NCBI GenBank assembly: GCA_006384855.1
Contig: VCJN01000407.1
Span: 100,698-164,697, forward strand
Source: Tetraselmis striata
Lineage: Eukaryota > Chlorophyta > Chlorodendrophyceae > Chlorodendrales > Chlorodendraceae
Length of the DNA: 64,000 bases
Direction of reading: 5' to 3'
The position numbers and the translations under genes were made by a program. How positions within the stretch are numbered: the first letter of the stretch is position 1; the number at the start of each line of letters is the position of its first letter. Below the pieces are notes generated by a model. The model made no database searches. It was not told where the DNA came from and saw only the letters and a list, made by a program, of their open reading frames with translations. This document shows, in pieces, positions 1 to 10,700 of this stretch.

Positions 1-600
1 GCTGCCGGTATGCTTCGCTTTGTTCCCTTCGCCGTTTCCGAGTTTGGCTCGCTGGCCCCGCACGCCGAGGCCTTCTTGGTGGAGCTCGCGAAAGCTAGCC
101 AAGCACACACTGGCCAAAAAATCGGCCAACTCTTGTCTGCGTGGCGCCGCCATTTCTCCTTGCTCATCAACATGGCACATGCAGACAACGTTCTTGGTGG
201 GGTCGCGGCCGCGCGTGCGGCACGTGATGGTGCTCCTGCGCCTGCGTCGCGTCGCTCGTCGGCATGTGTTGCTATGACCCGGGTCATTGGCTGCAAGCGT
301 CCTCGCCGCAGCTGATAGCCTACCCCGGGGCGGGGGTTCCTTAAGTTCCTGGCAGCTAAGTGACTTCGTGGTTCCCTTGGCTCTTTCTTGGTTCTTGGCT
401 CCCTGTCCTCCTGCTCGACCTTGGTTTCGGACTTATGTCTCTCTTCTGCTGGCTACCTTTCATAGTTGCTGTTAGTTCTGTTGTAGTGCGCTTCTGTGAA
501 AGCCCTGATGTAATTAATCGATTTTGATGTGCTAGTCCTACTTTTAGCGTGGCAGTGTATTTACTATTGTTTATTTGTGATTATTATTATTCATCACACC
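1..600 (+). mobile_element. LINE 3' end (C-terminus of RT ORF plus 3' UTR), truncated
   Basis: The frame beginning near position 10 encodes a stretch (FVPFAVSEFGSLAPHAEAF and following, to about 315) resembling the extreme C-terminus of non-LTR retrotransposon reverse transcriptase proteins. A homologous copy lies in opposite orientation at about 58,725-59,310. The shared region includes the reading frame and roughly 170 bp after it, which looks like a 3' UTR. The element runs off the left edge of the window, so nothing can be said about its 5' part. Assignment to a LINE is inference from the protein tail and from a 3' tail shared with SINEs; a fragment of some other repeated ORF is possible. 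Confidence 0.5.
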
Positions 601-654
601 AGCAGCAGCAGTACTGTGCCGTACCATTTACGGCGGCCGGGTACCAGTGACGAC

Positions 655-872
655 GATGAATTTTCGGCAATATCGTGATGAACCCCATAATATTATCGCC
701 CCGGCATGTCCTGGGTTTCCCCGGTTGATGCATTTGCCCTTCGGGGTTCGAATGTGGCAATGGTCTACGGGCTATCTATGCCAGACCTACGACTGCAGTT
801 GGCGTAAGAGGTCAAGTGCTGGGGCGGCTTCGGCCGATGTCCCGGGGCGAGCTTTAGTTTTACTTTTACCAC
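655..872 (+). mobile_element. SINE copy A (body and tail)
   Basis: This matches the body and tail of the repeat at 35,000-35,270: CGGCAATATCG, a CCCGGGTTT-like block, TTGATGCAT followed by GCCCTTCGGGG, then CCTACGACTGCAGTTGGCG, AGAGGTCAAGTGCT and CGGCCGATGTCCCGGGGCG. The tRNA-like head is not evident here, so the copy is 5'-truncated or diverged. Confidence 0.7.
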
Positions 873-1440
873 TGACGACGACGATTATACAGCAGGTAGT
901 GATTACTGATGGTAGGCGTACATGTACGAGCCCTGGTATGAGCATCTCAGGGGGTTTGAACTCATGAAGGGTATTTTGCAATATTAATTGAAAACAATGC
1001 TGGATATATATAGCGACTATATACGCGACAGGCGATAATTTGCGCAGGATATTATCCAGACAGCTGACACCACAGCTGATATGACCTAGGATAATCGACG
1101 TTATTGGTAATCGTTTATTTATCATCGTCGAATGCCTGAGGATATTGGATAATAATCGTAATTTTATCATTGTGCATCGGTACGCATTCCATGTAACTTT
1201 ATCTGAGTTGGAGACATAGCGATACATGTAATTTCTCTAAGGATTATATGTGTAATTTCGGCAAATGTGTTTTTTGCGGGCAGAACACAGAAAAAATGTC
1301 AATAGTGGCATCCGTGACCGATTCGCAACACGACAAAGATGTAACTGTCAGTTATCTTTCAAAAAAAAGCAGTTTATCAACACATTATCTATTCTATGCT
1401 ATGAGCCCGATATGTATTGATTCTGAGACTGGGGAATTAT

Positions 1441-1655
1441 GCCAGGTTGTCTGTCCGCTCGGAGAGCGGTGGTCTCCTACTCAGGAGGTCCCCGGATTGA
1501 TTCCCGGCTCTGTCATTTCAGGGCCATATCGACCAGGCCGCTGTCCCGGGTTTACTTGGTGTATGCATTCGCCCTTCGGGGTTCGAATGAGGCAAGATGT
1601 TAAGTGCTGGCAGGGGCGGCTTCTGCCGATGACACGGGGCGAACTTTTAACTACT
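1441..1655 (+). mobile_element. SINE copy B (tRNA-like head, shortened body)
   Basis: The copy begins with a tRNA-like head (GTCCGCTCGGAGAGCGG, and a B-box-like GGATTGATTCCC) and continues into CCGCTGTCCCGGGTTTAC, then GCATTCGCCCTTCGGGGTTCGAA. It lacks the central CCTACGACTGCAG block and ends with the CGGCTTCTGCCGATG / GGGGCGAACTTTTA tail. It is therefore an internally shortened relative of the copies at 655 and 35,000. Confidence 0.65.
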
Positions 1656-1659
1656 TATT

Positions 1660-2525
1660 ATTGCTTATTGCTTTTATTATCATCGCAATAAGAGTAAGGT
1701 ACAATCACGGATACATCCGTACAGCATTATGACTACCCGTCCGTAGTCCGCGGGTACTACGAATACGCCGTTTGGTACCGACCAGGGTTGTGCACACGGC
1801 CCGCCCATATCCCACTGATGCACAACCTGGTATCGACACTGCCACTGGCAATCTTCTTGCTACACCTGTAGTAGGGGTAGCTGATTTATTGCTGCTAGCG
1901 ACTATGTTTTACTTACACAATTGGGGGACTACGATGCTACTTCTAATCCTAGTATTCCTACTTTCATGATAGTATTACATGATGTTCACTGGCAGCCCGG
2001 AACGTGCGATGATGGATGCGCAGGCCGTGCCTAGTATAAGGCAACCACCCCAAGTCTCAGCGATGGTACTAGAGAATATTATAATTCAAGTATGCATATT
2101 ACAGATAGCCATTCCGCACTTGTACCTATGCATCGGCGCTATCAGTTCTGGGTACGGAGGCAACGGCGCCGTCATTGAATACAAGGCAAGGGACACCCCA
2201 CACGGTGCTCAGAGACAATACCTAGCGTGGACCCAGCGGGGGACCTCTGCGTACACCTACCACCACGATTGCTTGCGCATCGGTTTAGGCCGTAAACAAT
2301 ACTAACCTTTATAACCTGGTAGGCGCAGCGCCCATGGGGCGTAATACCAGAATGGTGGGTGGCACATCCGCCCCACACCCTCATACTCGCACACACACAC
2401 ACACGCACACACACACACACATAGAATGCTATTGCTGGCACATTTCTGCAGCAATGCGCATGAGCAATGCGGCATGAGCTATAACCCACTTACTATAACA
2501 AAAAGCTAAATTTCTATCTGCACAG

Positions 2526-2565
<40 letters not shown>

Positions 2566-2913
2566 CATTTTCATGCTGATGCACGGTTTAGTGTATCTGG
2601 CATTAAATATGACATATGGCGGCTGCTACTGTTTCAGCGCTGCAGTGTCGCGGCACTGCAATGCAGCACATGCCCAACGAAGCAACAACTCGTCCAATGT
2701 CCACCTACGCCGACATTGGATTAGCTGAAACATCACAGAACATCTTCACAGAAGTCAGGAATTTCATGATGGGCTAGGGGCAGACAGGCCTCACGCACTG
2801 CCAATAGCGCAGCGCCTGGCCTCACAGAATCACAACAGATGCACGCGTTTAGCTCAGCGGTTGTGGTCCCTCTACGGTGTGCCGCGGCGTTCGGCGCGGT
2901 GGCACCATTGACA
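1660..2913. other. Intergenic, no gene seen
   Basis: I see no supported coding sequence. The stretch holds an interrupted (AC)n tract at about 2,392-2,421 and a (TG)n tract at about 2,527-2,562. Confidence 0.6.
2527..2562. repeat. (TG)n microsatellite
   Basis: About 18 uninterrupted TG dinucleotides. Confidence 0.95.
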
Positions 2914-5052
2914 CTACCTCGACATTGTCGCCTTCCGGGGCTCCTGCCAGCTGCATGCCGGATCCGGGTTTGACACAAGGCAGCCTTCGCCTCCAAATGC
3001 GCAGTCGTCCGCGGCTCTCCGCGGACGCGCCGGTCCGCGGCGACTGCCTTCGTCGGAGCGCGGCCGCAGGCTGTCCGGAGCGATGGGTGCGGGAGCAAAG
3101 CCACGGCTCCGCCCGCTGGGGGCCATCACCGTGACGCCCAACACCCCCCCAGCGAGCATCGCGGCAGGGACCAGACTCTGGCGCAGGATGCGCCGCCAAC
3201 AGGTCTTGCCGCCCTGGAGCGCCGGCTCGCACACAAGCAGTTCTTGGGGAGCGGCAGCCCCCCTGCTGTCCTTTGTGGGTGGAGGGCCTACCGGCTCCAC
3301 CTCCGGCGGCAGCTGCACCGGTTCCAGCTGCACCTCACACGCAACAATGTCCAGAGCCTGCGCTTCCGGCGACCCCGCCCCGTTCACGAGGGACCCCTGC
3401 TCGGGGGTCCGCACCCCACGGACCTGCGGGACTGCGCTCAGGTGGATCTCGCACGCCACCATCTGCAGCAGCTGCAGCACCTGCAGCTCCGCCGCCCCAT
3501 GGTGCAGCGGCTCCTCTGCGGCCAGTGGCTCCTCTGCCCCCAGCGGGGCCTGTGACTCTGGCCGCTCCTCGGTTGCCGTCTCGGCGTCTGCCCCCATCGG
3601 GCGTTCGACAGTCTCCGCAATCAAGCCGGCACCACCACCACCACCGGCACCAGCACCAGCATCCGAATCCGCCGGTGGCAGTTCCTCTTTCGGCTCCAGC
3701 ATCTGCGCCGCATGCAGCTTGGCATCGCACTCCGCCAGCTGCTCCAGTAGCCGCAGCCGCTCGTTCTCCGCCGCCAGCTTGGTGGCCTGCCCTGTCGCCT
3801 CCCCAAGCGCGCTACGCAGGCGCAGGTTCTCCGCCTTCAGCGCCGCCACGTCTCCGAGCGCGTCCTCGTTGACAACGGGGGCGTTGGCCATCTGCGCCGC
3901 GCGCGCCGCAAAGCCCAGCGTGCTCTCCGTCTCCCGTAGGCTGTGCGGGCAGGGGCTGATGGCCGCGATCAGCACGGCTCTCGCGTTGCCGCCCAGGCTG
4001 TCCTGCAGCAGGTGCGTCAGCTTGGAGTCGCGGTACGGCACGTGTCGCGAGCCCTGGACCACGTGCGTGACGACGTGGCTCAGCGCCGAGAGGCTCTTAT
4101 TGATGGAGGCCGCCTCCTTCAGGCGTTGCCCCGCCGCGCCGCTTCGCCGCTGCCGCTCGCTGCCCGCCAGGTCCACCAGGTTGAGCGTCGCGCGGGTCAG
4201 CCGCGCCACGCCGCCGGCCCCGTCCTGCCGGCATTCAATGGCGCATCTCAACACGGCGTGGCTGCGGCTGGAGACCTCGTTGGTAGCGGTGCCGGCGACG
4301 TTGCGGTTGGCCAGGCCAGCGGCGATCAACGATAATGCCGCCGGCAGGTCAGCCACCTCGCGCTCCTCCGCACCCTCCACGCGCGTGGCGCCCGCGCTCC
4401 CGCCGGCGACCTGGCGGACAGCCAAGTTGGACCGCCGACCAAGGAGGTCCGTGACGATCTCGTTGTATATTTCGTAGAAGCTGGCGCGCACGGAGAACAC
4501 CGCGCCGGGTTGCTCGGCACGCAGCGCCTCGATCCGCGAGAATAAGTACTCGAATACGCGAGGCGTGAGGCCGGCGCGCGACGACAGCGCAGCGCCCCCT
4601 TCGCTGACGACCGCCGGCGTTTCGTCGGACGGCAGGCTGGACAAGCTGCTACGCCGCGATGCGCTGTCCTCGCTGCTGCGGGAAAGGACGCCGGACCTCC
4701 GCCGACATTGGACCCGCTCGCTTTTGGTGGGCGTGCGCGGAGTGGTGGCCACGTGCCCCGGTATGTCGCCCAGCATGGTGTGCGTCTTCCCGCTCCCCGT
4801 TGGACCGTACGCTAGAACCGCGCTGTTATACCCCGCCAGGCAGCTCTCCACCGACGGCTGCCCCGCCAGCCGGAACACGGCGTCCTGCCCGCTTTCGGGC
4901 CCAAGCACGGCATCGAAGTGGTACTGGCGGCCCGTCGCCAGCAGCACCTCCCGCGGCCCGCGAACCTCCACCGCGCTGTCGGAGCCCGAGCTCGGCCGAA
5001 CCCTAACCACCACCTGCACATTGCTGTCGCTGCTGGAACCATTCATCGTCAT
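2914..5052 (-). CDS. Kinesin-12-like motor protein
   Basis: A single uninterrupted 712-residue frame with an N-terminal kinesin motor, a microtubule-driven ATPase. Visible motifs are the P-loop GPTGSGKT (83-90), switch I NEVSSRSH (258-265), switch II VDLAGSE (293-299), INKSLSAL (317-324) and PYRDSKLTHLLQDSLGGNA (339-357). GLTPRVFEYLF (161-171) and the neck VVNEDALGDVAALKAE (393-408) resemble kinesin-12 (KIF15/PAKRP1 type). A short coiled coil follows to about 450, then a low-complexity tail with imperfect repeats VACEIHLSAV and VACEVQLEPV. Two oddities: an inserted Ser/Arg-rich loop of about 65 residues (95-160, loop L5 position), and a hydrophobic segment near 627-643 followed by a basic tail. 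At 712 residues it is short for kinesin-12, and the 3' end could be spliced differently. The start was chosen because the beta-1 strand VQVVVRVRP follows within 20 residues. Confidence 0.93.
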   Translation of the reverse strand: MTMNGSSSDSNVQVVVRVRPSSGSDSAVEVRGPREVLLATGRQYHFDAVLGPESGQDAVFRLAGQPSVESCLAGYNSAVLAYGPTGSGKTHTMLGDIPGHVATTPRTPTKSERVQCRRRSGVLSRSSEDSASRRSSLSSLPSDETPAVVSEGGAALSSRAGLTPRVFEYLFSRIEALRAEQPGAVFSVRASFYEIYNEIVTDLLGRRSNLAVRQVAGGSAGATRVEGAEEREVADLPAALSLIAAGLANRNVAGTATNEVSSRSHAVLRCAIECRQDGAGGVARLTRATLNLVDLAGSERQRRSGAAGQRLKEAASINKSLSALSHVVTHVVQGSRHVPYRDSKLTHLLQDSLGGNARAVLIAAISPCPHSLRETESTLGFAARAAQMANAPVVNEDALGDVAALKAENLRLRSALGEATGQATKLAAENERLRLLEQLAECDAKLHAAQMLEPKEELPPADSDAGAGAGGGGGAGLIAETVERPMGADAETATEERPESQAPLGAEEPLAAEEPLHHGAAELQVLQLLQMVACEIHLSAVPQVRGVRTPEQGSLVNGAGSPEAQALDIVACEVQLEPVQLPPEVEPVGPPPTKDSRGAAAPQELLVCEPALQGGKTCWRRILRQSLVPAAMLAGGVLGVTVMAPSGRSRGFAPAPIAPDSLRPRSDEGSRRGPARPRRAADDCAFGGEGCLVSNPDPACSWQEPRKATMSR

Positions 5053-5628
5053 GATTGCGCCGGGGTTTCCTCTGCGGGGGGCGGGTCGGGGGGCTGGTGT
5101 CGCCGAAGGGAATCAGGGTCGCCGACCGCTCTGCCACCCAAAGCATGTGTCGCTGGCGGTGGCGGGAATATTTGGATTAGCGTCGTTACATGCGGTATGG
5201 GTGATAAAGCGGCGCAACGGTACAGTCAGACGGCTGCTGTACTTGCATACTCCCCGCATTTAGCGCAAAGATGTCGGTGACGTTACTCCTCGTCAGCGCT
5301 TCCCGTACGACGCTGCCGTATGCCGGTACGCCGTGCATATCATATACTATACGTTAAACTCATACTTATCCGTGTTTTCTCGGATTATCTAAGCGTGAGA
5401 TTGACCAGTTCCGCCATTCCACAACTGCTACACGATACAAAATTGGTAATAGATGAATTAATACAGGGATAGCCGATTGGTAGACTTTGACGTACAGATA
5501 CGGTTTAAAATGCGCGGAAATATGAATGTCACCCGTTTATGCTAGCCTCTCCCTGAAAGCAGGTAGCGACGAGGTATTTTTACATCAGTGCTTTGAACAT
5601 ATGCGCACTACAAACAGAATTAATCCCG

Positions 5629-6530
5629 TCCTATCCTAACCAAATATATCGAACCTGACGAATTTGGGAACCCGTACATTAAAAAGATCGTGGCCGTAGG
5701 ATCCTTGATGACGTCAGTACTCATTAATCGCACCGTCCAGATCCCATAGTGATTTGGGAAACCAAATCGCTATTTGGTCATCGCATCGGATTTGTGGTCA
5801 AATCACGAGGCTCCAGTACTTCGGACCTGAGCGAGTGACCAAATCACTCGCGTTTCCTATTTGGTCGCGTAACGGTGGGTACGTCAAAGAGACTAGATAG
5901 ACGGCGCACAGTCGCCCATCGTTCATCGCACGGCTCGCAGCTGTCGTGTGTAACGAACGAACTCGCCGCCGCCCACGGGTGCCCCACCTGCGGCCCGCGC
6001 CCCACCCGTGGCACACCCATGACCACCCGGCCGCGGCCATTACCCGTCTACTGCGTGTTCGGCCGCCTACGTCGAGGCGACCGCCCCAACCCGAAAGTCA
6101 GTCAACGTTTCTCGCCAAGGGGCTATGGCTATCGTACAGAAAGAGGACCACCTCTTCGCTCTCATCCCAACCGATGACGACGAGGAACACATGGCGGGCG
6201 AGCAGTCGGACGCGCCCGCCGTGTGTGCGCCAGTCTGAGCGGCGCCATGGTGGTAGGCGGATGCCACATGTAGGCGGCGCAATGCGATAGCTAGATACCG
6301 TCAGTGAGTACGGACACTATGCGCAAGGTCGGCGGGGGCTCCGAGCCGCAACCCACAGCGGCGGGCGCGGTGAGGAGCGGCTACCGTTATGGGCGCCGAT
6401 GGCGTCATCAGTTGAAATTGCGAGATATGCAAACACGGTCGCTATTTGGTCAGGATAGGATGCATCCATGCATGCTATTCTCGTACGGGCGAAAACATGT
6501 TTCCAAATCATTGATTTGGTTAGGATAGGA
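5629..6530. mobile_element. MITE-like element with 17-bp inverted ends
   Basis: A perfect 17-bp inverted pair, TCCTATCCTAACCAAAT at 5,629-5,645 and its reverse complement at 6,514-6,530, encloses about 900 bp without a convincing gene. A related motif (ATTTGGTCAGGATAGGA) recurs near 6,443-6,459, and several ATTTGGTC/GATTTGG palindromic pieces lie at 5,750-5,870. No target duplication was found, so the outer limits are uncertain. Confidence 0.4.
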
Positions 6531-6981
6531 TGGCGGTAGCAACAAATGTGTCCATGCCGGGTGCGGAGTTAGCGGTGCGGGGGCTTGGCAGGTAAGTGCC
6601 TTTGTACTTGCCTGCTTATTTTACTCGCCTAATGTCCGAGCGATATAACGTGACTGAACTATCACGTTCGTTCGCCACATCCGCGAAAAAAAACAGCAGC
6701 TATGAAAGGTTGGTAGGTAGGTAGGTAGCAGGTAGGTACTCTTTGCCTGTGTCCGAATAATGCATTTCCTATCTGTCCGAAGATCGCCACCAAGGGACCA
6801 TCATCGCTAGGTGCCGAGTGGGGGTGCCAGCAGCAGCCGGCATGGGACCGCGAAATTTGTCGTTTATTTCGTTTATTTCGCCTTCGGGATTGGCACTGAT
6901 AAAAAAGGTGATATCTGTCCGTGATATCTGCTGGTTGTTTTCCAAATCATGCTACCCGTACCCCGTTCGATGAGGTAGGCC

Positions 6982-7485
6982 TGTCGGAGGGGATTGTCGA
7001 AGTGATGGCTGAGTGGCACTGTCACTGATGGGGGGAGAGTCGGCGAGAGTCGGCGTGCACGCGTCGAATCACGTCGAGTGCCAGCAAGCAAGGTGCGAGC
7101 TGGAAAGGCAAAGGGCTGCTATGAGCCGTGGGCGATGGACGATAGGTAGTCGCTGTCGCCGTGGTGATGGCTGAGTGGCACTGTCACGAGAGAGAAAGGG
7201 TGAGTCGGAATATTTCTGGAAAAATAGTTGACTGAATTACAAGGAACCGAGGCTGGCAGTTTATACCAGCCGGCTAGGTGTCAATTAGGACGGGCACCTC
7301 TCCGTCTAAGAAGGCCAACTGGCAAAGATGCCTAGGTGCCATGCTTTGGTAACAACTGGGTGTCGTACTTCTGCCATAGGGTCCAAATTAGGCACATGTA
7401 CGGCAGCCAGTTGTTCGCTGGAAAAATGCGGATTTCACAGAGAGAGAAAGCGGATTCAGGGGACCGGGGTACCCTGGGTCCAACA
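6982..7485 (-). repeat. 3' LTR of the Copia-like element
   Basis: 504 bp, TGTCGGAGG...GGTCCAACA on the plus strand, matching the second LTR over its whole length. Confidence 0.93.
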
Positions 7486-7731
7486 CCCCTCCTCATCCTG
7501 TGGAATCCCGTGGGCGCAGGACTGATGGCGGCAGGGGCGCAACCCAAGGCTCCTCGGATGACCCCATCAGGAAAGCGCGGAAATGAAGAAAGGTAGTCAG
7601 CAACAGCGCTTTAGCGAAGAAGTCGGCCAGGTGGGCCGGGGTAGGCGTGTAGTGCATGTAGATGATGCCGTCTTAGTAGAGTTGGGCCGCATACTGAAAC
7701 CGGAGGTCAATGTGGCGTTGCGCGCATGTAA

Positions 7732-10700
7732 TCATACCATGTTGCACCTGAACGATGCATGCGCGGTTGTCCCCGCATACTTGCACCGGGGCAGCAGTGG
7801 GGTGGCAGAGCTTGGCGTAGAAGAACGCGAATAACGGCCAGACATGTGCAGACCACGCAGAGCGCCACAAACTCCGCTGCGGCAGTAGACATGGCCACGC
7901 TGCCTCCGAACCTGCGCACGGTAGGTGACTGCAGTGTTATGAAAGTTGGTATTCAGCGTGCAGGGCAGGCGGCGAGGCTTGCTCTCCGTCATGTGAAAGG
8001 TAGTCATAAGGTCAACGATGCAGGTTTCCCGATGAAGATGGATCACGCTGCCCGGCTTTGAGCTGATGAAACCGAAGTCATGTAGAAAGGAAGGAAAGCA
8101 CAGAAACCATGCCTTGGATGCCTGCGGCAGGTCGTAGAGTGCCTCAACGGGATGCCAAGCCCGGTCCTTATGGCCACAGCCGAGGGGGAGGTAGTCATAG
8201 GCATAGGTCGCGCTGGTGATGAGTAGATTGCCGCAAACGATCACGCCGGCCTCGCGCTTGATGTTGCCATCCTCGTGCTGCGCCGCAAAGGCCCACGCCG
8301 TCTGTTGGATGACCGCTGACTCGTTGTCGCATCGAAACTCAGGGACGTTGATCCAGACGAAAAGTGCCATCGTAGTGATAGAGTTAATCTCATGGTTCAC
8401 GGACTTCTTCCAGTCATTGGGGCGAGTGCTGGAGATATCCTCCTGATAGTTGCGCGGCGCCGTGGACACGCGGGCAGTGGGTGCTGGTAGGGCGAGGGCT
8501 GTCAGCCGCGCTGAGCGGGGGCGCACAACCGCCGCCATCGCGGATGCCACCAGTGTTGGGTGGTAGTCGCTGAGGTCGACAAAGTGGGAAGTCAGTTGTG
8601 CCTGTTTGCTGGTGTGAGGAGCCGACAGGGCCGTGGCGTCCCCCTCCTGATGGTGCGGAGGGTGCTGCTCGGTGTGATGTGGAGGTGGGGGCCCCTCCTG
8701 CGGCGAAGCAAGCGCCGCCGATGGCAGCATGGGTGGCGGTACATGGGGCCCCTCCTGCTGGCCCGAGGGTTGAAACGCGTCCATCAGGTAGTCAGCGTTG
8801 GAGAACTGAAAGGCCGGCATAGAGAGAGGCGGGGTCTTGCGCCCGGTAGCCGGGTTGTAGATGCGGCAGCCACTGAAGGGGCCGGGGTCGGCGAGCTTGA
8901 TGGCGGCGACGTTGTTGCCGCAGTTCCGGATGTCTTGCGGTTGAGTGATAATGGTCCACAGAAGGGTGTCGCGGTGAACCTCCGAGCCGCAGGACGCCGC
9001 GCGCACGATGTTGCATGCGCCAAATGAGGAGAGTACTTCTGGTAAAGCCAGCGCGTCTGGACAATTCTGCACAATATAGCGCACTGGTGTGGGCTGAGAA
9101 GACAGGTAGAAGCGGGTGAAGCTGATGATGGAGGCGAAGGCACGAGAGCGATGGTCCCGCCAGTCAAGGCGTGAGCCCGTGGGCGACCATGGTTGTAACG
9201 GTGTGCTTGACACGACTAGGGTGAACAGGCGCAGCCGCTCCAGCTCCGTGATAGTGATGTCGTTGATGTTCATGGGGGTCCCGTCATGACAGTCCTGAAA
9301 TGCTGATGGAGGCAGGCGGCCCGGATATTTGCTGCTGATGACCTGTAGGTGATGTGGCCCCATAGTGCGAGCCTCCGTTGATGGGTCGGCGCCGATGAAC
9401 GCGTGGATGGAAAAGCCGTATTCCACCACAGCCTCCACCTCAAATGCCGATGGGCCATGGCAGGGCGAGAAGAGATGTTCGATTACCAAAGAAGAGCTTG
9501 GCATATGGAGGAGCGGGGCAGCGGTGAGTATTGGGAGCGGCGGTGGCAGGTCTCCACGTAGGGCGCCCTGCCCCGTATGAACGTCGTGGGCCGCCAGTGC
9601 CGCTGAGGTTGGGAATGCGGGTGAAGCGAGGCATAGAGGTTGAATTGGGGTGGGAATAGGTTGAGAGCGGAAATGCTGGCGGGCACGCCATGGGTGTGAA
9701 AACGGGCACTGGAAGTTGTCGTCAGAGTTGGAGTAGGGGACGTGCCAGGATTCATGAAATTCATCGTCGTCGTCCTCGCCCTCCCCCTCCTGCGCTCCGG
9801 TGGCTGCCCCTCCTGGGGCGGTGGTGGTGCAGGTGAGCATGACGGGCAGGCCGCTGTGGTGTGGTGCCAACGAGGACACACCCATTAACGGGTAGGCCTC
9901 TTGGCATCCTGTCGGCTGCTGGTCAGAGTCGTTGCTAGCCGGGTGATGTCCGTAGTGGTGATGTCCGGCCGGGGAGACGAAGCCAAATGGCTGGTGATGG
10001 CGCTGCAGGTTGTCGTTGTCGCTCTGGGTGGGCCAATATTGCTGCCGTTGGGGGCTGTTTTGATGGTTGTAGTCGTTGCGCAGGTTGTTGGTATAGTTGT
10101 CGTTGACGTGACGCTCCGCAGGCGCGCGCTGATAGTGACCATAGCTAGGGTTGTTCACGGTGCTGGGTGGGGCGGTGTCACCCAGGAGACGGAGGCCGTT
10201 GGCATGGCGCCTGGCCAAACACTGATGTTGAGCATGGCCTGGACGGTCACACCTGCTGCAGACGATGTTGGGCCTGATGGCATGTATTTGGTCGCTGGGG
10301 TCGCAGGAATTGAGGGTTGGCGTGCGTGAACGGGCGCGCTGCTGACGCTGACGCGTGCGCGCCTCCATGTTCTGTCCGGCACTTATGATGGTTGCCAGCC
10401 GCTTGGTGACATTGGTTGCCGGGATGGTGGCGTCCACAATGTGATCGTATGCTGGGTGAAGTCCTGGGATGAGGTAGTTGATGGCCACGTACTCGAATGT
10501 CCACTGGCCATGTGCCTTGCGCAACAAGTTCCAGAGGTTCCGGCAGCGGCGAACGTACACCTGGACCGGCTCATTCGGGAGCTGGCCTGCTGTGATTTCT
10601 TCCTCCAAGCGCCTGCGCTCCTCTATGGCCGAGCCCTGGAGTTCAGTAAATAGGGCCGTCCAGGCCGCATATCCACACTTCCTGGAGTCCATGCTGATGC

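Noticed and set aside
3083-4477. 464-residue plus-strand frame opposite the kinesin
   Set aside because: Antisense shadow in GC-rich coding DNA; the minus strand carries all kinesin motifs.
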